NCBI GenBank assembly: GCA_002404375.1
Contig: DHJO01000083.1
Span: forward strand, 5,303 to 14,854
Direction of reading: 5' to 3'
DNA length: 9,552 bases
Source of the DNA: Gemmatimonadales bacterium UBA4718
GTDB taxonomy: Bacteria; Gemmatimonadota; Gemmatimonadetes; Gemmatimonadales; Gemmatimonadaceae
Part shown: positions 6,425-9,552 of the stretch, one piece after another
Layout: every line of letters begins with the position of its first letter
Position numbering within the stretch: position 1 is the stretch's first letter
Program-made: the position numbers and the translations under genes
The notes under the pieces: generated by a model
What the model was told of the DNA's origin: nothing
Seen by the model: the letters and a program-made list of their open reading frames with translations, nothing else
Database searches by the model: none

Positions 6425-8485
6425 TTAGAGCACACTCCAGAAGTCGCGCCCGATATCGACGGAGAAGGTCCAGCGCCCGCCCCGGAGCCCGCGCGCCACG
6501 TCCAGCCGGATGACATCGAAAACCGTGAGCGCGCCGAGGCCCAGCGCCGGATACCAGCCTTGCCGCGTTGCCTTGAAAGGCGCTGAGCGATCGATCCAGA
6601 CAGCCGTGGCGAAAGGTGCCAGAGTGATCGTACCAGGCGCTTTTCCGTACCTGCCCAGCGGGATCGGTATGAATGGCGCGAGAAAGCGCCATTCGAGGCG
6701 CTGGCTCATGCCAGCCCTGCCAATAAACTCGTGGAAATCGTACCCAGGGCCGCTGGTTGGGCCGCCGAGGAAAACGAGATGCTGCGCGGGAATGGAGTCG
6801 TGGCTCAGGACTCCGGCGGCGATCGTGTGAAACAACAGCCGACTCGACCCGAACGGTTTTTCGAGATCGACCACAAGCGAAGGCCGGAGCAGTTTCGACT
6901 GAATCGCCGACGGGCGATCGACCCGGACGCCCGTCAGACCGAAATGGGCACCCAGCTCGAAACCGCCGAGGGCCAGAGAGGTGGGTTTGTCCAGTCCGAG
7001 GGTCGCTCGAGCCTCCCGAACCCCGAGGGCAGGGATTGTCTGCTCGAAAGCTCCCATCGCCGGCCGACTGTGAACGAACAGTGGCTCGTGACGCTCGTAA
7101 GCGGCCTCGAGTGACGGCCGCCATCCGAATCGGGCGAGCGACCAGGCAAGAGAGACCCCGCGCACGTCATATGTGTCCGTGTAGTCGCTTCCGAACTCCT
7201 GCGCCGCAATGCTGTTGCGCACGAGCGAAATCTCCTGATCGTCGCTAACGTCGCGATATTGTCGCTCGGCGGCCAGGATCAACGACGAACCGGCGCCAGT
7301 CCGATATTCGAGCGCGCCCCTTCCCTTGAGCTCCTCGTCGCTGAATCCGTAGCGACCGGACGCCGCGACCGCGAAGCCGGCTCCCACCCTCTGCAGAATG
7401 CCACTGCCAAGCGCGAGCCCTTCGACGCGATTGAACCGAACGACGTCGGAAACGTGCCGCGCGGAGAAAGCGAAGCTGCGGCTACGAGCAAGCGCCTGGG
7501 CGCGGACCAGCGCGCGAGCTTCTTCCTGCACCTTCTTCACATCCTCGTCGGTGACGGCCCGCACATCGGGAGGCAGCGAGTCGAGCACGTTCCCGGTGAA
7601 TGGAAACGGTCTCTGCGCTCGCTCCGCGGGCGGGGCTAGCACTATCTCCGGCCCGACAAAAAGGCTGATCGGGATTCCGGTGTTCACTTCGTAACAGCAG
7701 ATTTCCCAACGCCCCCGAATGATTCCACGGGCCGGGTAGTCGAGCCAGGAACCGGTGCGGCGGATCTCGATCTCCTGCCGGCGCGGCAGCCAGAAGCGAC
7801 CTTCTATCAACGCATTCTCGAGGACGACGGAGACATCCTCGAGATCCTTGTCGATCAGTGCCGCGCGAGTAAAGCTGAACGCCATCCGCACGACTTCCCC
7901 GCTCTCGCGGTCGATAAAAACAGCTCCAACAGCGCGTGGCTTGCGATCGTCTTTGGGGCGAACTCTCACCTCATAGACATCGAGCACCCGCGAACCGAGG
8001 CGAATCTGAAGTGAATCGTGAATCGCGTAGTCGTACTCCTGAAGGCCCACCGGAGAGAGCGGATGCGGAACGTCCTGAACCTCGTCTCCTTCGCCGATTC
8101 GGATGACGTTTCTGAAGTTGTTCTGGACGATGCCGAGGTGGTCGCGGTGGTAGTTGATATCGGTGGGAAGGAGCAGCGTGTCGCGGCGACCCATGATCCG
8201 CTGCTTGCTCAGGTCGGGAGCACGCCAATAGACTTCCAGCCCCAGCTCGTCCGCCTTGACGATCTTTGGCGGCTCGGGGAATCCTTCTCCAAATTGTGCT
8301 AGGAAGGTTACGTAACCGTGTGCAGTCGCCTTGTAATCTACGAGAGCAGTATCGGCGAGCTGATTCCCCCTGCGCTCGGTAGCGCGCTGGACGAGCGCGC
8401 TCGTGCGTGGATCGTTCCACGTCTGTGCAGCGAGCCCAGGCGCGATGAGAATGGCGGCGAACAAGAGTGCTGCGCGGTACTTCAT
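6425..8485 (-). CDS. Exported outer-membrane protein with Omp85/DUF5686-like C-terminal beta-barrel
   Basis: The 686-residue protein has a clear signal peptide (MKYRAALLFAAILIAPGLAA, cleavage before QTW). Residues about 45-290 form a soluble, probably periplasmic region (VDYKATAHGYVTF, AVFIDRESGEVVRMAFSFTR, FWLPRRQEIEIRR). A linker (about 305-335) is rich in charged and Ala residues. From about 345 a beta-barrel begins with VVRFNRVEGLALGSG and ends in DIGRDFWSVL. Near the C-terminus, FLGGPTSGPGYDF (572-584) followed by LEWRF (597-601) resembles the strand region around the RGY motif of Omp85/BamA/FhaC barrels, and NRVEG resembles DUF5686-type proteins. No POTRA domains are recognisable. Function is unknown; an assembly or translocation role is only an analogy. 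The ATG at 8485 has no Shine-Dalgarno. It is divergent from trpE and upstream of the YaiO-like gene. The outer-membrane call is strong; the family name is moderate. Confidence 0.8.
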   Translation of the reverse strand: MKYRAALLFAAILIAPGLAAQTWNDPRTSALVQRATERRGNQLADTALVDYKATAHGYVTFLAQFGEGFPEPPKIVKADELGLEVYWRAPDLSKQRIMGRRDTLLLPTDINYHRDHLGIVQNNFRNVIRIGEGDEVQDVPHPLSPVGLQEYDYAIHDSLQIRLGSRVLDVYEVRVRPKDDRKPRAVGAVFIDRESGEVVRMAFSFTRAALIDKDLEDVSVVLENALIEGRFWLPRRQEIEIRRTGSWLDYPARGIIRGRWEICCYEVNTGIPISLFVGPEIVLAPPAERAQRPFPFTGNVLDSLPPDVRAVTDEDVKKVQEEARALVRAQALARSRSFAFSARHVSDVVRFNRVEGLALGSGILQRVGAGFAVAASGRYGFSDEELKGRGALEYRTGAGSSLILAAERQYRDVSDDQEISLVRNSIAAQEFGSDYTDTYDVRGVSLAWSLARFGWRPSLEAAYERHEPLFVHSRPAMGAFEQTIPALGVREARATLGLDKPTSLALGGFELGAHFGLTGVRVDRPSAIQSKLLRPSLVVDLEKPFGSSRLLFHTIAAGVLSHDSIPAQHLVFLGGPTSGPGYDFHEFIGRAGMSQRLEWRFLAPFIPIPLGRYGKAPGTITLAPFATAVWIDRSAPFKATRQGWYPALGLGALTVFDVIRLDVARGLRGGRWTFSVDIGRDFWSVL

Positions 8486-8489
8486 GGAG

Positions 8490-8520
8490 GAAAGTTAGTT
8501 GCGGGTTGAGCGGGAGCAAT
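8490..8520 (-). promoter_or_regulatory. Possible FCB-type promoter for the Omp85-like gene
   Basis: On the minus strand, ATTG (8520-8517), a 19-base spacer and TAACTTTC (8497-8490) resemble the Bacteroidetes-type promoter consensus (TTTG, 19-21 bases, TAnnTTTG). The element ends only 4 bases before the ATG, so a transcript from it would be leaderless or nearly so, which would fit the missing Shine-Dalgarno of that gene. The consensus is loose and is borrowed from a different phylum, so this is a weak call. Confidence 0.2.
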
Positions 8521-8552
8521 TGCGGGCGGACTCAAAGCGCGCCCACCAGTGA
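8499..8552 (+). CDS. Possible 17-codon upstream ORF coupled to trpE
   Basis: A GGAGG sequence (8486-8490) sits 8 bases before a TTG at 8499. The resulting frame encodes a 17-residue charged peptide (begins MRVEREQ) and stops at TGA 8550-8552, overlapping the trpE GTG start in a GTGA arrangement typical of translational coupling. A TAG directly precedes the TTG. The peptide has no Trp, so it is not a classical trpL attenuation leader. The GGAGG abuts the start codon of the opposite-strand gene, so trpE mRNA would need to begin within that gene for it to be used. It may be coincidence. Confidence 0.2.
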   Translation: MRVEREQLRADSKRAHQ

Positions 8553-9552
8553 GCCTCGAAGATTTCAGGAAGCGCGCGGCGAACGCGACGCTCGTCCCGA
8601 TCTGGAAGGATTGTCTGCTCGATACGGACACTCCGGTCTCGGCGTTCGCCAAGATTCGGCGTGGGCCGTTCGCGTTTCTTCTGGAGTCCGCGCCGGCCGG
8701 CGGCGAGACGTGGTCCCGCTACACCTACCTTGGATCCGAGCCGCGCTCTGCCTGGCGGCTGATGAACGGAGTGGTAGAAGACTGGACCGACGAGCGCGGT
8801 TGGCACAACGCGCGCACGCCGGCGGATCCGCTCGCTGATCTTGCAATCCTCATCGAGGGTGCGCGGCCCGCCGACGTGCCCGAGCTCGGAGATTTCTGGG
8901 GCGGTGTCGTCGGATACTTCAGCTACGACGTCGTTCGTCTCATCGAGAAATTGCCGCACCGGCCACCAGGCGGACTCGGCGTGCCGGACGCGATTTTCGT
9001 CTTCACCCGCTCACTAGTGATCCTCGACAATCTCCATGGCCGCGCACGGATAGTAATCTCGGTGCCGGTTCCGAGCGGCTCCAGCGACGCGGAGCTCAAA
9101 GAGCTGTACGAGAGCTCGAGCAGAGAGCTCCAGGACATTCGGGCACGACTGAGGGCGCCGGCGCGTCTCAAGTCCATGTCGCAGGACGCGGGCGCTCAAG
9201 CCGTCGAAGGGCGGTCGAGCTACGATCGCGCGGATTTCATGGCGCACGTGGAGCGGATCAAGGAGTATATCCGCGCGGGAGATTGTTTCCAGGCGCTGCT
9301 GTCCCGACGAATAGATGTCCCTCTCGACTTCGAGCCTTCGGATCTCTATCGCGCCCTGCGCGCGATCAATCCCTCGCCCTACATGTATCACCTTGTGCTC
9401 GACGGCGTCGAGATCGTCGGCAGCTCGCCGGAGCTGCTTGTGCGCGTATCGGACTCTCACATTACACTTCGCCCTATCGCGGGCACTCGGCGACGCGGGG
9501 CGACGCCAGCGCAGGACGACGAGCTCTCGGCGGAGCTTCTTGCCGACGAGAA
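8549..9552 (+). CDS. trpE: Anthranilate synthase component I (C-terminus cut by window edge)
   Basis: TrpE, working with the TrpG glutaminase, converts chorismate plus glutamine-derived ammonia to anthranilate, the first committed step of tryptophan biosynthesis in the cytoplasm. The visible 334 residues include the N-terminal domain (LVPIWKDCLLDTDTPVSAF), the LLES motif (44-47) and NPSPYM (274-279), both associated with tryptophan binding and feedback inhibition, and RPIAGT (308-313) at the start of the chorismate-binding core. The family is about 500 residues, so roughly a third lies beyond the window. GTG 8549 was chosen because it gives the normal N-terminus; the only in-frame codons between it and the upstream TGA (8507-8509) offer no standard start. 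No convincing Shine-Dalgarno precedes it. The intact LLES and NPSPYM motifs suggest feedback control is retained. It is separate in function from the envelope genes to its left. Distinction from PabB is supported by these motifs and the N-terminal layout. Confidence 0.95.
   Translation, partial: MSLEDFRKRAANATLVPIWKDCLLDTDTPVSAFAKIRRGPFAFLLESAPAGGETWSRYTYLGSEPRSAWRLMNGVVEDWTDERGWHNARTPADPLADLAILIEGARPADVPELGDFWGGVVGYFSYDVVRLIEKLPHRPPGGLGVPDAIFVFTRSLVILDNLHGRARIVISVPVPSGSSDAELKELYESSSRELQDIRARLRAPARLKSMSQDAGAQAVEGRSSYDRADFMAHVERIKEYIRAGDCFQALLSRRIDVPLDFEPSDLYRALRAINPSPYMYHLVLDGVEIVGSSPELLVRVSDSHITLRPIAGTRRRGATPAQDDELSAELLADE

Noticed and set aside
6417..7124. A 235-codon minus-strand frame within the Omp85-like gene
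   Set aside because: It overlaps the genuine gene in another frame on the same strand; its translation is rich in Arg, Pro and Gly, typical of off-frame reading of high-GC DNA.
8506..8535. TTGAG/CTCAA inverted repeat and GCAATTGC palindrome in the trpE spacer
   Set aside because: The five-base arms with a 20-base loop and the single 8-base palindrome are too short to support an operator or attenuator.
9470..9499. TrpE motif reading RPIAGTRRRG rather than RPIAGTRPRG
   Set aside because: Arg at this position is, to my knowledge, frequent in bacterial TrpE proteins; it is not a sign of lost function.

Overview
This 9.55 kb window is high-GC chromosomal DNA from a diderm (Gram-negative type) bacterium. 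The evidence is two outer-membrane beta-barrel proteins, a secretion/pilus ATPase, several signal peptides and a periplasmic glycosidase-like enzyme. The high GC, the lack of clear Shine-Dalgarno sites before most genes and the style of the outer-membrane proteins suggest Gemmatimonadota or a related FCB-group lineage. That assignment is inference and was not tested by a search. No tRNA, rRNA, CRISPR array, insertion sequence or integrase is visible, and no gene-free stretch exceeds 300 bases.

Layout, left to right. Positions 1-1340 (minus) hold most of a GspE/PilB-type ATPase whose C-terminus lies beyond the window edge. Back to back with it, at 1349-1732 (plus), is a short reading frame that looks like only the C-terminal haem domain of a di-haem cytochrome c peroxidase-like protein, probably a 5'-truncated remnant. 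Next, 1790-4483 (plus) encodes a large exported protein with a signal peptide, three TPR-like repeats, a clan GH-A type glycoside hydrolase barrel and a C-terminal CBM9/DOMON-like domain. Convergent with it, at 4515-6311 (minus), is a predicted lipoprotein with a regular 34-residue TPR array followed by a YaiO-type beta-barrel. Upstream of that on the same strand, 6425-8485 (minus) encodes another exported outer-membrane protein with an Omp85-like C-terminal barrel. Divergent from it, 8549 to the window end (plus) is the first two thirds of trpE, anthranilate synthase component I.

The centre of the window (about 1.8-8.5 kb) is an envelope-focused block. The TPR-glycosidase and the TPR-YaiO barrel together resemble the parts of exopolysaccharide processing/export systems (TPR plus barrel exporter, periplasmic glycosidase), but no glycosyltransferase or inner-membrane synthase is present here, so the link is a hypothesis. 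gspE-like and trpE appear to be unrelated flanking genes. Points worth a second look are the unusual glycosidase domain combination, the lipobox on a beta-barrel protein, the truncated cytochrome lying over the upstream region of gspE, and the 63-base omp/trpE divergent spacer, which holds a possible leaderless promoter and a 17-codon upstream ORF overlapping the trpE start.
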